A DNA stretch of 64,000 bases from Bradyrhizobium diversitatis (GCF_016031635.1 NZ_JACEGD010000016.1:149494-213493); one strand, 5' to 3'; positions 34,609 through 43,429 are shown, counted from the first letter of the stretch. Notes: generated by a model from the letters alone, not told the origin. Numbers and translations are program-made.

Positions 34609-35721
34609 TCAACAGAAATGCGCGCCCTGCGTTTCCACATAGACCGCATAGAGCGACTGGCTCGCGGTCATGAACAGGCGGTTGCGCTTCTTGCCGCCGA
34701 AGCAGACATTGGCGCAGGTCTCAGGCAGCAGGATCTGCCCGATCCGCGCGCCGTCGTTCGGTGCGAACACCTGCACGCCGTCATAGCCCGGGCCGACCCA
34801 GCCGGCGCCGACCCAGATATTGCCCTCGGTGTCGACGCGAAGGCCGTCCGGAAAGCCTGACTTGCCGTCGAGCTTCATGTCGATCAGCTTCTTCGGGTTC
34901 GACAGCTTTGGGCCGTCGACGTCATAGGACCACACCACGTTCTCCGCTTGCGGGTAATGTGTGATGCCGGTGTCGCAGACATAGAGCTTCCTGTAGTCGT
35001 GGCTGAAGGCGATGCCGTTCGGCTTGAACGGTTCGTCGGCGACCTTCGCGACTTGACCGGTCTGGGGGTCGAGACGATAGACCGCTTCCTTCTGGTGGGG
35101 CTGGAGCGAGCCCGTCTTGGCGAGCTTGCCTTCGTAGATGCTGATCGCGCCATAGCCGGGATCGGTGAACCAGATCGCCTTGTCGTTGGGATGGACCACC
35201 ATGTCGTTGGGGCCGTTGAGCGGCTTGCCACCCGCCTGCTCGGCCAGGGTCGTGACCGAGCCGTCGTGCTCGTAGCGCACGAGGCGGGTGCGTTCGGCGC
35301 TGAGCTGGCGGCCCTCGGTGTCGAACGAGTTGCCGTTGGATTCGTTCGACGGCTTGTGGAACTGCTCGGAGATATGGCCGTCATCGTCGAGATAGCGAAG
35401 CTGGCGGTTGGCGGGGATGTCGCTCCAGACCAGATATTGCCCCTGCGCATTCCACGCCGGCCCTTCCGCCCAGAGGCAGCCGGTGTAGAGCCGCTTGATC
35501 GCGGTGTTGCCGACCTTGGCCTTGAAGCGTTTGGGATCGATCACGACGATGTCGGGGTCGGGATAGCGCTGCGGTTCGGCATTGGCGCCGAAGTCGCGGG
35601 CATTGGCCTGTGAGGCAAGGATGGTGGACGCCGCGAGAGCCGCGGTGCCTTTGAGGAGAGTGCGGCGTCCAAGGCCGCCGGTCGCAGTGGTGTAGTCGGT
35701 GTTGGTCAGTATTCTTGTCAT
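34609..35721 (-). CDS. SMP-30/gluconolactonase/LRE family protein, exported by the Tat system
   Basis: 370 residues. The N-terminus has a twin-arginine signal (GLGRRTLLKGTAALAASTILASQANA, Arg19-Arg20) with probable cleavage after NARD. The mature part is a six-bladed beta-propeller of the SMP-30 type: WAEGPAWN supplies Glu86 for the metal, with LNGPNDMVVHPND (Asn) and FPDGLRVDTEGNIW (Asp) completing the calcium/zinc site. It is likely a periplasmic sugar-lactone hydrolase. GGGAGG precedes the start at 35721. It lies 115 nt after the SDR gene on the same strand and may be co-transcribed with it. Confidence 0.87.
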   Translation of the reverse strand: MTRILTNTDYTTATGGLGRRTLLKGTAALAASTILASQANARDFGANAEPQRYPDPDIVVIDPKRFKAKVGNTAIKRLYTGCLWAEGPAWNAQGQYLVWSDIPANRQLRYLDDDGHISEQFHKPSNESNGNSFDTEGRQLSAERTRLVRYEHDGSVTTLAEQAGGKPLNGPNDMVVHPNDKAIWFTDPGYGAISIYEGKLAKTGSLQPHQKEAVYRLDPQTGQVAKVADEPFKPNGIAFSHDYRKLYVCDTGITHYPQAENVVWSYDVDGPKLSNPKKLIDMKLDGKSGFPDGLRVDTEGNIWVGAGWVGPGYDGVQVFAPNDGARIGQILLPETCANVCFGGKKRNRLFMTASQSLYAVYVETQGAHFC

Positions 35722-35836
35722 GGTTTCCTCCCAAAGTTTGTTGGGAGGACACCATTCGCCCCCATTCGGGCGTAAAGCGGGGCGATCTCAGGCGGAGACA
35801 ACCAGAGATCGCAGGGCAGGGATGCCGGAAATGCAG

Positions 35837-36751
35837 CTAGACCGGATCCCAGGTGAAGATGTCGGCGGAGCGGTCGAGCTTGTAGAACGAACCCTTGAGC
35901 GCCGGCATGCCATGTTCCGCGATCGATTGCGGCGTCCAGCCTTCGCTCCGCTGCACCGAGCGGATCGGCCGGTTCTGGCTGAACAGGAAGATCTCGTTCA
36001 TGCGCACGCCGAAGATTTGGCCGGTGACGTCCTTGGCGGAATCGCCGAGCAGATAGCCGCAGAGCGGGGCGATCTTCTCCGGTCCCATCTGCTTGATCTT
36101 CTCGACGCGCGCTTTCTCGGCCTCGGTCTCGGTCGGGATGGTCCCGATCATGCGGGTCCAGGCGAACGGCGAGACGCAGTTGGAGCGCACGTTGAAGCGG
36201 CCCATGTCGAGCGCGATCGACTTCGACAGGCCGACGATGCCGAGCTTTGCGGCGGCGTAATTGGCCTGGCCGAAATTGCCGATCAGGCCCGAGGTCGAGG
36301 TGAAGTGCACGAAGGAGCCCGACTCCTGCTCGCGGAAGACGCGGGCCGCGGCGTGGCTGACGTAGAATGAGCCCATCAGGTGCACCTTGATGACGGCCTC
36401 GAACGCTTCCACGCTCATCTTGTGGAAGATCATGTCGCGCAGGATGCCGGCATTGTTGACGACGCCGTCGAGCCGGCCGAAATGGTCGGTCGCGGTCTTC
36501 ACGATCTTGCTGGCGGGGATCGCTTCCGCCACCGACTCGAAATTGGCAACCGCCGTGCCGCCGCGCTTCTTGATCTCCTCGACCACCTCCTCGGCCGGAG
36601 CAGCGTTCGCGCCGGCGCCGTCCGCGGCACTGCCGGGATCGTTGACGACGATCTTGGCGCCCTCTGCCGCGCACAGCAGCGCGATCTCGCGCCCGATGCC
36701 GCGGCCTGCGCCGGTGACGATGATGACCTTGTCTTGCAGTGATTTCGACAT
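35837..36751 (-). CDS. Short-chain dehydrogenase/reductase with C-terminal extension
   Basis: 304 residues. TGAGRGIG at 13-20, an insert near 38-55, VNNAG at 98-102, Ser152/154 and Tyr165-x-x-x-Lys169 (YAAAK) as the catalytic set. The C-terminal 60 residues (GYLLGDSAKDVTGQIFGVRMNEIFLFSQ) match MFE-2-type 3-hydroxyacyl-CoA dehydrogenases, so it probably oxidises 3-hydroxyacyl-CoA. It is in the same direction as the thiolase/DUF35 pair upstream (36859-38415), with a 107-bp gap containing a repeat, consistent with the last two steps of beta-oxidation. Confidence 0.87.
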   Translation of the reverse strand: MSKSLQDKVIIVTGAGRGIGREIALLCAAEGAKIVVNDPGSAADGAGANAAPAEEVVEEIKKRGGTAVANFESVAEAIPASKIVKTATDHFGRLDGVVNNAGILRDMIFHKMSVEAFEAVIKVHLMGSFYVSHAAARVFREQESGSFVHFTSTSGLIGNFGQANYAAAKLGIVGLSKSIALDMGRFNVRSNCVSPFAWTRMIGTIPTETEAEKARVEKIKQMGPEKIAPLCGYLLGDSAKDVTGQIFGVRMNEIFLFSQNRPIRSVQRSEGWTPQSIAEHGMPALKGSFYKLDRSADIFTWDPV

Positions 36752-36771
36752 GTGGGTTCTCCTGTTGGTCC

Positions 36772-36852
36772 GTCATTCCGGGATGGTGCGACGCACCAGA
36801 CCCGGAATCTCGAGATTCCGGGTTCGCGCCAAGAGGCGCGCCCCGGAATGAC
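36772..36852. repeat. Intergenic palindromic repeat, family A (copy 5, short form)
   Basis: GTCATTCCGGGATGGTGCG...GACCCGGAATCTC / GAGATTCCGGGTTCGC...GCGCCCCGGAATGAC. It sits between the thiolase stop and the SDR start. Confidence 0.88.
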
Positions 36853-36858
36853 GGTTAG

Positions 36859-37998
36859 CTACCTCTCGTTCGTAAACACGATCGTGCCGCTTGCGGCGAA
36901 CATGCCGCCGACGCCGTGGCACACCGAAATCTTCGCGTTCGGCACCTGTGCCGGCGCGATGCCGCGCATCTGGCGGACGCTCTCCTGGAGCGCGTACATG
37001 CCGTACATGCCCGAATGCATGTAGCTCAATCCGCCACCATTGGTGTTGAGCGGCAGCTTGCCGCCCGGCCGCGTGTTGCCGTCCGCGATGAACTGGCCGG
37101 TCGCCTCATAAGGCATGAAGCCGAGATCGCCGAGGCCGAACAGCGGCAGATGCGCGAACGCATCGTAGATCATGAGATGATCGACGTCCTTGTGGGCGAT
37201 GCCGGCCTCCTTGAACGCCAGCGGCCCTGCAGTCTTGAACGCGCGCGAGGAATTGAAGGTCTCCATCTGGCTGACCATCGGCGTCTCCACGCTCTCGCCG
37301 GTGCCCATGATGTAGACGGGCTTGCGCGGAAAGTCCCTGGCGCGGTCCGCCGAGGTCAGGATCAGCGCGCCGCCGCCGTCGGTGACGAGGCAGCACTGGA
37401 GCAGGCGGAACGGATAGGCGATCATGCGCGAGTTCAGCACGTCGGCGACCGTGATCGGGTCCTTCATCATCGCGCGCGGGTTCTTCGCCGCCCATTCCCG
37501 CTGCACCACCGCCACCGAAGCCAGCTGCTCGTGGGTGATGCCCCAGGTCTTCATGAAGCGCAGCACGGGGATCGGAAACATGCTGGGCGGACCGTAGACG
37601 CCATAGGGCGCCTCGAACTGGCCGTTGAGGCTGTCCGGCGGGGTCGAGCGCGGCAGCTTGCCGATCATCGACTTGCCGCTCTCGGCATGGGTGATCAGCA
37701 CGGTCTGGCACAGGCCTGCCTCGATCGCCGCGGCGGCATGGCGGACGTGGAGCATGAACGAGCAGCCGCCGACCGAGGTGCCGTCCACCCAGGTCGGCTT
37801 GATGCCGAGATAGTGGCAGACCTGCTGCGGCGTCTCGACCGCGGTGGCAAAGCCGTCGATGTCGGACAGCTTCAGCCCGGCATCCGCAATGGCGTTGAGC
37901 GCGGCGTCCGCATGGAGCTGGAGCTGCGAGGCGTTGGGGATGATTCCGAGCTCAGTGGTCTCGGCGGCGCCGACGACGGCAACCTGGTTCTTGCGCAT
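36859..37998 (-). CDS. Thiolase family protein (SCP-x type)
   Basis: 379 residues of the SCP2/SCP-x thiolase type. A Cys in GGCSF (Cys79) aligns with the nucleophile position, a GGGLSYMHSG segment carries the His, and VCHGVGGMFAASG supplies the second Cys; all three catalytic positions appear filled. DGGGALILTSADRA and the N-terminal RKNQVAVVGAAETTELG are typical. It lies 3 nt downstream of the DUF35 gene, with which thiolases of this kind form complexes. Expected reaction: CoA-dependent cleavage of 3-oxoacyl-CoA or retro-aldol cleavage of a branched/cyclic side chain. Substrate not deducible. Confidence 0.87.
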   Translation of the reverse strand: MRKNQVAVVGAAETTELGIIPNASQLQLHADAALNAIADAGLKLSDIDGFATAVETPQQVCHYLGIKPTWVDGTSVGGCSFMLHVRHAAAAIEAGLCQTVLITHAESGKSMIGKLPRSTPPDSLNGQFEAPYGVYGPPSMFPIPVLRFMKTWGITHEQLASVAVVQREWAAKNPRAMMKDPITVADVLNSRMIAYPFRLLQCCLVTDGGGALILTSADRARDFPRKPVYIMGTGESVETPMVSQMETFNSSRAFKTAGPLAFKEAGIAHKDVDHLMIYDAFAHLPLFGLGDLGFMPYEATGQFIADGNTRPGGKLPLNTNGGGLSYMHSGMYGMYALQESVRQMRGIAPAQVPNAKISVCHGVGGMFAASGTIVFTNER

Positions 37999-38001
37999 GG
38001 C

Positions 38002-38415
38002 TTATCCCTTCGCCGGACGGAAGACGGGGAGGGTGATCTTGTCGTCGAGCTCCTGGAACGCGACCTCGAGCTTCATGTCGAGCTCGAGCGCCTCCGGCGT
38101 CTGCGGGCAGTCGATGATGTTGCTCATCATCCGCGGGCCTTCGTCGAGCTCGACCACGGCGATGGCGTAAGGCGGCGTGAAGCCCGGCGCGGCGGGGCGG
38201 TGGTTGATCACGTAGCTGTAGAGAAAGCCCCTGCCGCTCGCCTTGAAGATGCTGACCTTGCGCGAGGCGCAGGAGGGGCAGAACGGGCGCGGCGGGAAGT
38301 AGACATGCGCGCAGGCGTCGCAGCGCTGCAGCCGCAGTTCGCCCGCTTTCGTGCCGTCCCAGAAATGCTGGGTCTCCGGCGTCGGTTTCGGTCGCGCGCG
38401 CTGCGGTTCGGCCAT
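38002..38415 (-). CDS. OB-fold acyl-CoA-associated protein with zinc ribbon (DUF35/ChsH2-type)
   Basis: 137 residues. A short N-terminal helix is followed by a rubredoxin-like zinc ribbon with four Cys (Cys32-x2-Cys35 and Cys46-x2-Cys49 in RCDACAHVYF and FCPSCAS), then an OB fold (GRGFLYSYVINHRPAAPGF, YAIAVVELDEG). Proteins of this kind bind thiolase-like enzymes and channel acyl-CoA. It overlaps no gene and lies 3 nt upstream of the thiolase, strongly implying a two-subunit enzyme. The start at 38415 (MAEPQ) fits the family. Confidence 0.88.
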   Translation of the reverse strand: MAEPQRARPKPTPETQHFWDGTKAGELRLQRCDACAHVYFPPRPFCPSCASRKVSIFKASGRGFLYSYVINHRPAAPGFTPPYAIAVVELDEGPRMMSNIIDCPQTPEALELDMKLEVAFQELDDKITLPVFRPAKG

Positions 38416-38588
38416 GTCAGGGGCTCCTCCCAAAAGACAGGCTTCGCGCCCGCCTGATCTTGATGCGACAATCGACTATGGTGCGTCAACGGTCCAGCAA
38501 TACGCATGCATGCCATCATGCGCACAATGCTTGTGTCGAACTGAGCCAGCGCTATAGATTGCGCGCGCCAATATTCCGTGAGACAGAC

Positions 38589-39938
38589 ATGCCCGATTTT
38601 CCGACACTGGCGAAACTCGCCGAAGACCTCGAAAGCGGCCGCACGACCGCCCGCAAGCTGGTCGAGGCGTGCATCGCCAGGATCGCCGATCCCGCCGGCG
38701 AAGGCCAGCGCGCCTTCATCCATGTCGACAAGGACGCCGCGCTGGCGGCGGCCGATGCAATGGACGGCTTGCGCAAGGTCAACGCGGCGCCGTCGCGCTT
38801 TGCCGGCATCCCGATCTCGATCAAGGATCTCTTCGACATCAAGGGCCAGGTGACGCGCGCCGGCTCGCGCGCGCTGGACGATTCGCCGCCGGCCGAGCAG
38901 GATGCCGCAACGGTGGCGCGGCTGCGCAGGGCGGGGTTCGTCGTGATCGGCCGAACCAACATGACCGAGTTCGCCTATTCCGGCATCGGCATCAATCCGC
39001 ATTACGGCACCCCGAAGGGCGTCTGGAATCGGAGCGAGGGCCATGTGCCCGGCGGCTCCTCCTCGGGTGCGGCCGTTTCGGTGCTGGATGGCATGGCGCA
39101 TGGTGCGCTCGGCACCGACACCGGCGGCTCCTGCCGGATTCCGGCCGCCTTCAACGGCATCGTCGGCTACAAGCCGACGCAGCGCCGCGTGCCGCTCGAC
39201 GGCTCCGTGCCGCTCTCGTTCTCGCTCGACAGCATCGGCCCGCTGGCACGATCGGTCAGCTGCTGTGCCATACTCGACGCCGTGCTCGCGAACGAGCCGA
39301 TCGTCGCATTGAAGCCGCGGCCGATCCAGGGCATGCGGCTCGCGGTGCCCACCACGATCGCGCTCGACGACCTCGACGCAGAAGTGGCCAAGACCTTCGA
39401 GCGCGCGTTGAAGACGCTTGCGGATCACGGCGCTATCATCGAGCGTATCGAGATGGCGGAGTTCCACGATGTCGGCCCGATGAATGCCAAGGGCGGTTTT
39501 GCGGCCTCTGAAAGCTATGCCTGGCATCGTTATCTCATCACGTCCAAGGGCGACGTCTATGATCCCAGGGTCGCCGTGCGCATCATGCGCGGCGAGTCAC
39601 AGAGCGCGGCCGACTACATCGATCTCCTCAACGAGCGCCGCTCGCTGATCGCCCGCGTCAATGCGCGCATTGCACCCTATGACGCGCTGGTGTTGCCGAC
39701 CACCGCCAACACGCCGCCGAAGATCGCCGATCTCGCCGACGACAAGGCCTTCACCACCGAAAACCTGCGCGCGCTACGCAACTGCACCCTGATCAACATG
39801 ATCGATGGCTGCGCCATCTCGATCCCTGCACATCGTGACGGCGACGTTCCCGTTGGCCTGATGCTGGCGGGGGCGGGCGGATCGGACCGTCGCATTTTCG
39901 AGCTTGCTGCCGGCATGGAGGCCGTCATTCGTGTTTGA
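38589..39938 (+). CDS. Amidase signature family protein
   Basis: 449 residues. The Ser-cisSer-Lys triad is visible: Lys79 in ISIKDLF, Ser157 in GGSSSGAA (cis-Ser) and nucleophile Ser181 in DTGGSCRIPA. Hydrolyses an amide or an amino-acid-type amide to acid plus ammonia; the substrate cannot be deduced (the family includes malonamidase, allophanate hydrolase-like and aryl-amidase members). The start at 38589 (MPDFPTLAKL) leaves a short leader; the upstream in-frame extension shows no homology. It overlaps the start of the DUF2848 gene by 8 nt, so the two are translationally linked. Confidence 0.88.
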   Translation: MPDFPTLAKLAEDLESGRTTARKLVEACIARIADPAGEGQRAFIHVDKDAALAAADAMDGLRKVNAAPSRFAGIPISIKDLFDIKGQVTRAGSRALDDSPPAEQDAATVARLRRAGFVVIGRTNMTEFAYSGIGINPHYGTPKGVWNRSEGHVPGGSSSGAAVSVLDGMAHGALGTDTGGSCRIPAAFNGIVGYKPTQRRVPLDGSVPLSFSLDSIGPLARSVSCCAILDAVLANEPIVALKPRPIQGMRLAVPTTIALDDLDAEVAKTFERALKTLADHGAIIERIEMAEFHDVGPMNAKGGFAASESYAWHRYLITSKGDVYDPRVAVRIMRGESQSAADYIDLLNERRSLIARVNARIAPYDALVLPTTANTPPKIADLADDKAFTTENLRALRNCTLINMIDGCAISIPAHRDGDVPVGLMLAGAGGSDRRIFELAAGMEAVIRV

Positions 39939-40617
39939 CCTGACTTTCACCGTCGATGCCCAGGACACCACCACGCCGCTGACACTGGCGATCGACCAGA
40001 TGGTCATCGCCGGCTGGACCGGCCGCGATCCCGTCGCCCGCGACAAGCACATCGCCGAGCTGCAGGAGATGGGCATCGCTCCGCCGGCGTCGACCCCGAT
40101 CTACTACCGCGCCTCGGCGCGGCGACTGACCCAGGATGACCGCATCGAATGCACCGGCGGCGATTCCAGTGGCGAGGTCGAGTTCGTGCTGATCGGCTGG
40201 CAGGGCCGCATCTTCGTCGGCTGCGGCTCCGACCACACCGACCGCAAGGTCGAGGCCTACAACGTCACGGTGTCCAAGCAGATGTGCGACAAGCCCATCG
40301 CCTCCACTTTGTGGGAGCTCGAGGACATCATCGCCCATTGGGACAGGATGATCCTGCGCTCCTACGCCACCATCAAGGGCGAGCGCGTGCTGTACCAGGA
40401 AGGCACGCTCGACGCGATGCTGCCGGTCACCGAGCTCATCGCGCGCGGCTTTGACGGCGGCAAGTTCCCCGACGGCTGCGCCATGTTCGGCGGCACCTTC
40501 GCCGCCAAGGGCGGCATCCGCCCCGCCGACCGCTTCGACTTCGAGCTGGAGGACCCCGTGCTGAAGCGCACGATCAAGCACGGCTACGACGTGGTGACGC
40601 TGCCGGTGCGGGGTTAG
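39931..40617 (+). CDS. DUF2848 family protein
   Basis: 228 residues from GTG 39931, which overlaps the amidase stop (39936-39938). It is recognisable by MVIAGWTGRDPVARDKHI and VEFVLIGWQGRIFVGCGSDHTDRKVEAYNV. No signal or membrane segment. DUF2848 proteins are uncharacterised but recur beside amidases, so a coupled hydrolysis or binding role is likely. Which other start could be used is uncertain; an ATG at 39904 is in frame but lies inside the amidase gene. Confidence 0.75.
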   Translation: MFDLTFTVDAQDTTTPLTLAIDQMVIAGWTGRDPVARDKHIAELQEMGIAPPASTPIYYRASARRLTQDDRIECTGGDSSGEVEFVLIGWQGRIFVGCGSDHTDRKVEAYNVTVSKQMCDKPIASTLWELEDIIAHWDRMILRSYATIKGERVLYQEGTLDAMLPVTELIARGFDGGKFPDGCAMFGGTFAAKGGIRPADRFDFELEDPVLKRTIKHGYDVVTLPVRG

Positions 40618-40637
40618 GTCCCCTGCGTTGCGACGCG

Positions 40638-40673
40638 ACTCTCTCCCCGTCATCGCAATGACGGGGAGAGAGT
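40638..40673. terminator. Perfect 16-bp hairpin after the DUF2848 gene
   Basis: ACTCTCTCCCCGTCAT and ATGACGGGGAGAGAGT are exact inverse complements around a CGCA loop. It lies 21 nt after the DUF2848 stop and 25 nt before the next start. Stem-loop strength suggests an RNA terminator or mRNA-end stabiliser; no poly-T follows. Confidence 0.6.
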
Positions 40674-40697
40674 CGGAAATCGGGTGGCGGCGGACGG

Positions 40698-41468
40698 ATG
40701 GGTTTTGCGAGAGTCATGGCCATGACAGCAACAGCACGCAAGTCGCCCGCCAACTCGCCCGTGGATCTCGCCACCCACATCGAAGCTCTCGACTGGCCGC
40801 AAATCACCGCCGAGCTCGACTCCCAGGGCTGCGCCGTCCTGAAGGGCCTGCTCACGCCCGATCAATGCCGCGACATCGCCGCGCTCTATCCCGATGACGC
40901 GCACTTCCGCAGCCGCATCGTCATGGGCCGTCACGGCTTCGGCCGCGGCGAGTACAAGTACTTCTCCTATCCGTTGCCCGGCCTGATCGCGCAGCTGCGC
41001 CCGGCGCTCTATGCGCATCTGCAAGGCGTCGCCAATCGCTGGAACGAGGCGATGGGGATCGACATCCGCTATCCCGAAAGCCATGCGGCCTTTCTGAAGC
41101 GATGCCATGGGGCCGGACAGGCGCGGCCGACACCGCTGCTGCTGCAATACGGGGACGGCGACTACAATTGCCTGCACCAGGACCTCTATGGCGAGCACGT
41201 GTTCCCGCTCCAGGTCGCGATCCTGCTCTCCGAGCCGGGCCGCGATTTCACCGGCGGCGAGTTCGTGCTGACCGAGCAGCGCCCGCGCATGCAGTCCCGC
41301 GCCGAGGTCGTGCCGCTGGCGCAAGGCGATGCAGTCGCCTTCGCTGTGCATCACCGCCCGGTGCAGGGGACACGCGGCATCTACCGCGTTAATCTACGCC
41401 ATGGCGTCAGCCGCATCAGGTCCGGCCAACGCCACACCCTGGGCGTGATCTTTCATGATGCCAAATGA
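40698..41468 (+). CDS. 2OG-Fe(II) oxygenase family protein
   Basis: 256 residues with a double-stranded beta-helix iron site: His160 and Asp162 in CLHQDLYG, the distal His218 or His219 in AVHHRP, and Arg230/Arg234 in RGIYRVNLRHG as the 2-oxoglutarate anchor. It is similar to a conserved group found beside alkB in alphaproteobacteria. The AlkB gene follows 9 nt after its stop and the two are probably co-transcribed. A role in demethylating DNA, RNA or a protein is plausible but unproven. The start could also be 40716 (MAMTATARK). Confidence 0.82.
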   Translation: MGFARVMAMTATARKSPANSPVDLATHIEALDWPQITAELDSQGCAVLKGLLTPDQCRDIAALYPDDAHFRSRIVMGRHGFGRGEYKYFSYPLPGLIAQLRPALYAHLQGVANRWNEAMGIDIRYPESHAAFLKRCHGAGQARPTPLLLQYGDGDYNCLHQDLYGEHVFPLQVAILLSEPGRDFTGGEFVLTEQRPRMQSRAEVVPLAQGDAVAFAVHHRPVQGTRGIYRVNLRHGVSRIRSGQRHTLGVIFHDAK

Positions 41469-41477
41469 GCGCTGCGA

Positions 41478-42131
41478 TTGACGGGTGATCTGTTCGACAG
41501 TGTTGCCGAGGCGCAGCCGTCGCGTGAGGAGATCGCGGACGGCGCCGTGCTGCTGCGCGGCTTCGTCAAGCCGATCGAGAGCGAGCTGATCGACGCGGTG
41601 CGCGCCATCGTGGCACAATCTCCGTTCCGGCGGATGACCACGCCCGGCGGGCATCTGATGTCGGTGGCGATGACCAATTGCGGCGAGCGCGGCTGGATCA
41701 CCGATCACACCGGCTATCGCTACGATCCCGTCGACCCGCGCACCGGCGCGCCTTGGCCGGCGATGCCGCCTGTGTTCCGAGATCTCGCCCGCCGCGCTGC
41801 GGAGCAGGACGGTTTCGCCGGCTTCGCGCCCGATGCCTGTCTCGTCAACCGCTACGAGCCGGGCACGCGGCTCTCGCTGCACCAGGACAAGGACGAACTG
41901 GACTATTCGGCGCCGATCGTCTCGGTCTCGCTCGGCCTGCCCGCGACCTTCCTGTTCGGCGGCCTGGCGCGCAGCGACAAGCCGCGCCGCTTCCGGCTCG
42001 TCCATGGCGATGTCGTGGTCTGGGGCGGGCCGAGCAGGCTCGCCTATCACGGCGTGGCGCCGCTCGCCGATGGCGAGCATTCGCTGCTCGGACGGCGGCG
42101 CATCAACCTGACCTTTCGCAAGGTGCTCTGA
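41478..42131 (+). CDS. alkB: Alpha-ketoglutarate-dependent dioxygenase AlkB
   Basis: 217 residues, the normal size for bacterial AlkB. It repairs 1-methyladenine and 3-methylcytosine in DNA and RNA by oxidative demethylation. The iron ligands are His135 and Asp137 (LHQDKDE) and His191 (AYHGVAP); the RxNxTxR motif is RINLTFR with Arg208 and Arg214. NRYEPGTRLSLHQD is the diagnostic block. The start is TTG at 41478, which matches the length of homologues; no ATG is available in frame close by. It is 9 nt downstream of the 2OG oxygenase gene and 53 nt upstream of the MFS transporter. Confidence 0.93.
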   Translation: MTGDLFDSVAEAQPSREEIADGAVLLRGFVKPIESELIDAVRAIVAQSPFRRMTTPGGHLMSVAMTNCGERGWITDHTGYRYDPVDPRTGAPWPAMPPVFRDLARRAAEQDGFAGFAPDACLVNRYEPGTRLSLHQDKDELDYSAPIVSVSLGLPATFLFGGLARSDKPRRFRLVHGDVVVWGGPSRLAYHGVAPLADGEHSLLGRRRINLTFRKVL

Positions 42132-42184
42132 GGCATTCCCAAGAGGCATCGCCGTCGTCTAAGCTGCTGCGAGGGGGCGGCGAC

Positions 42185-43429
42185 ATGACTACTGCACAGG
42201 TCTCGACTGGCGCGAGCACGAGCGCATCGCGCACGGGGCTCTATCTGGCAGTTCTGCAACTCGTGTTCACGCTGGGCTGGACGACCTATGTCGTCTACCT
42301 GCCGAAGCTCGCAGCGGATGTCGGCCTTGCGCCGGCGGCCGTGATCCTCATCCTGATGTTGGACCAGGCGATCTTCACCATCGCCGATACCGCGATGGGG
42401 ATCGCGGCCGACAAGCTCGCGCCCGTCGTCGGGCGGCTCGGCCTGTTCGTCGGCGTGCTGGCGGCGATCTCCTGCGCCGCCTTCGTTGCGCTGCCTTTCG
42501 TGGCCGGCATCGGCGCGGGCGCGCAGGTATGGTTGATCGCGCTGATCGTGGTCTGGTCGATCACGTCATCGGCCCTGCGCGCGCCGCCGCTGACCTTGCT
42601 CGGCAAGTACCGCGCTATGCCGCAGGTGCCGTTCCTCGCGGCGCTGGCCATGCTGGGCTATGGCGTCGCCGGCGCCGTCTCGCCCTATCTCGGCGTAGTG
42701 CTGCGCGAGCACGATGCGCGGCTGCCGTTCGTGATATCGAGCGCGGTGCTGCTGCTGACGGCGCTGGGGCTCTCACGGATCGAGTACGACGTGGCGCGCG
42801 ACACCGTGCGGCCGGTGCCGGCCGAGGCGGCCAAGCCGCTGGGCCTCGTCCCGATCGCCTTCATCGTCGCGATGGTGGCGCTGGCGCTCGGCTATCAGCT
42901 GCACTTTTCCATGAACAGCGCGCCGTTCTATCTGCGATTCGCCAAGCCGGATGATCTGCAATGGCTGATGCCGGTGTTCTGGATCGGTTTCAACATTGCG
43001 ATGTTTCCGGCGAGCCTGGTCGTCAAGCACCGGGGCGGCCTGATCGTGCTGGGTGCCGCCGGCCTGTTCGGTGCGGTGGCGATTGCGACGGCCGAATTTG
43101 CCGGCAGCCTCAATACGCTGATCGTCGCCCAGTTCCTCGCCGGAGCCGCGTGGGGCTGCATGCTGATGAGCGCAGTCTTGGCCGCGCTTGCGATCGGCTC
43201 GACCGGCGCGGAGGGAAAGGTCACGGGCCTCGTGTTCTCGGCGCTCGCGCTCGGCACCTTTGCGCGCATGGCGGCGGTCGTGGGCGGCCTGCAGAAGATG
43301 CCGGAATACACGCCGCTGCTGCACTGGGCGCCGGTCGCCTGCTGGTCGGTCGCAGGCGCGGGCCTGCTGGTGATTGCGGCCGCGCGGCTCCAGGGCGGTG
43401 CTCAGCTCAAGGCTTCGGCGGGTGGATGA
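42185..43429 (+). CDS. MFS transporter
   Basis: 414 residues with about 12 membrane-spanning segments: the first near TGLYLAVLQLVFTLGWTTYV, then helices through residue 400, with a central hydrophilic loop near ARDTVRPVPAEAAKP. The classic MFS A-motif is only loosely present (DTAMGIAADKLAPVVGR). The substrate is not indicated by sequence. Its 3' end overlaps the convergent ThDP enzyme gene by 23 bp (43407-43429). It lies next to but is oriented against the homoprotocatechuate genes, so a link to that pathway is not assured. The start at 42185 follows GAGGGGGCG. Confidence 0.85.
   Translation: MTTAQVSTGASTSASRTGLYLAVLQLVFTLGWTTYVVYLPKLAADVGLAPAAVILILMLDQAIFTIADTAMGIAADKLAPVVGRLGLFVGVLAAISCAAFVALPFVAGIGAGAQVWLIALIVVWSITSSALRAPPLTLLGKYRAMPQVPFLAALAMLGYGVAGAVSPYLGVVLREHDARLPFVISSAVLLLTALGLSRIEYDVARDTVRPVPAEAAKPLGLVPIAFIVAMVALALGYQLHFSMNSAPFYLRFAKPDDLQWLMPVFWIGFNIAMFPASLVVKHRGGLIVLGAAGLFGAVAIATAEFAGSLNTLIVAQFLAGAAWGCMLMSAVLAALAIGSTGAEGKVTGLVFSALALGTFARMAAVVGGLQKMPEYTPLLHWAPVACWSVAGAGLLVIAAARLQGGAQLKASAGG

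Noticed and set aside
42185..43429. Naming the MFS transporter hpaX
   Set aside because: It faces the hpa genes in the opposite direction and I see no sequence feature specific to hydroxyphenylacetate permeases.
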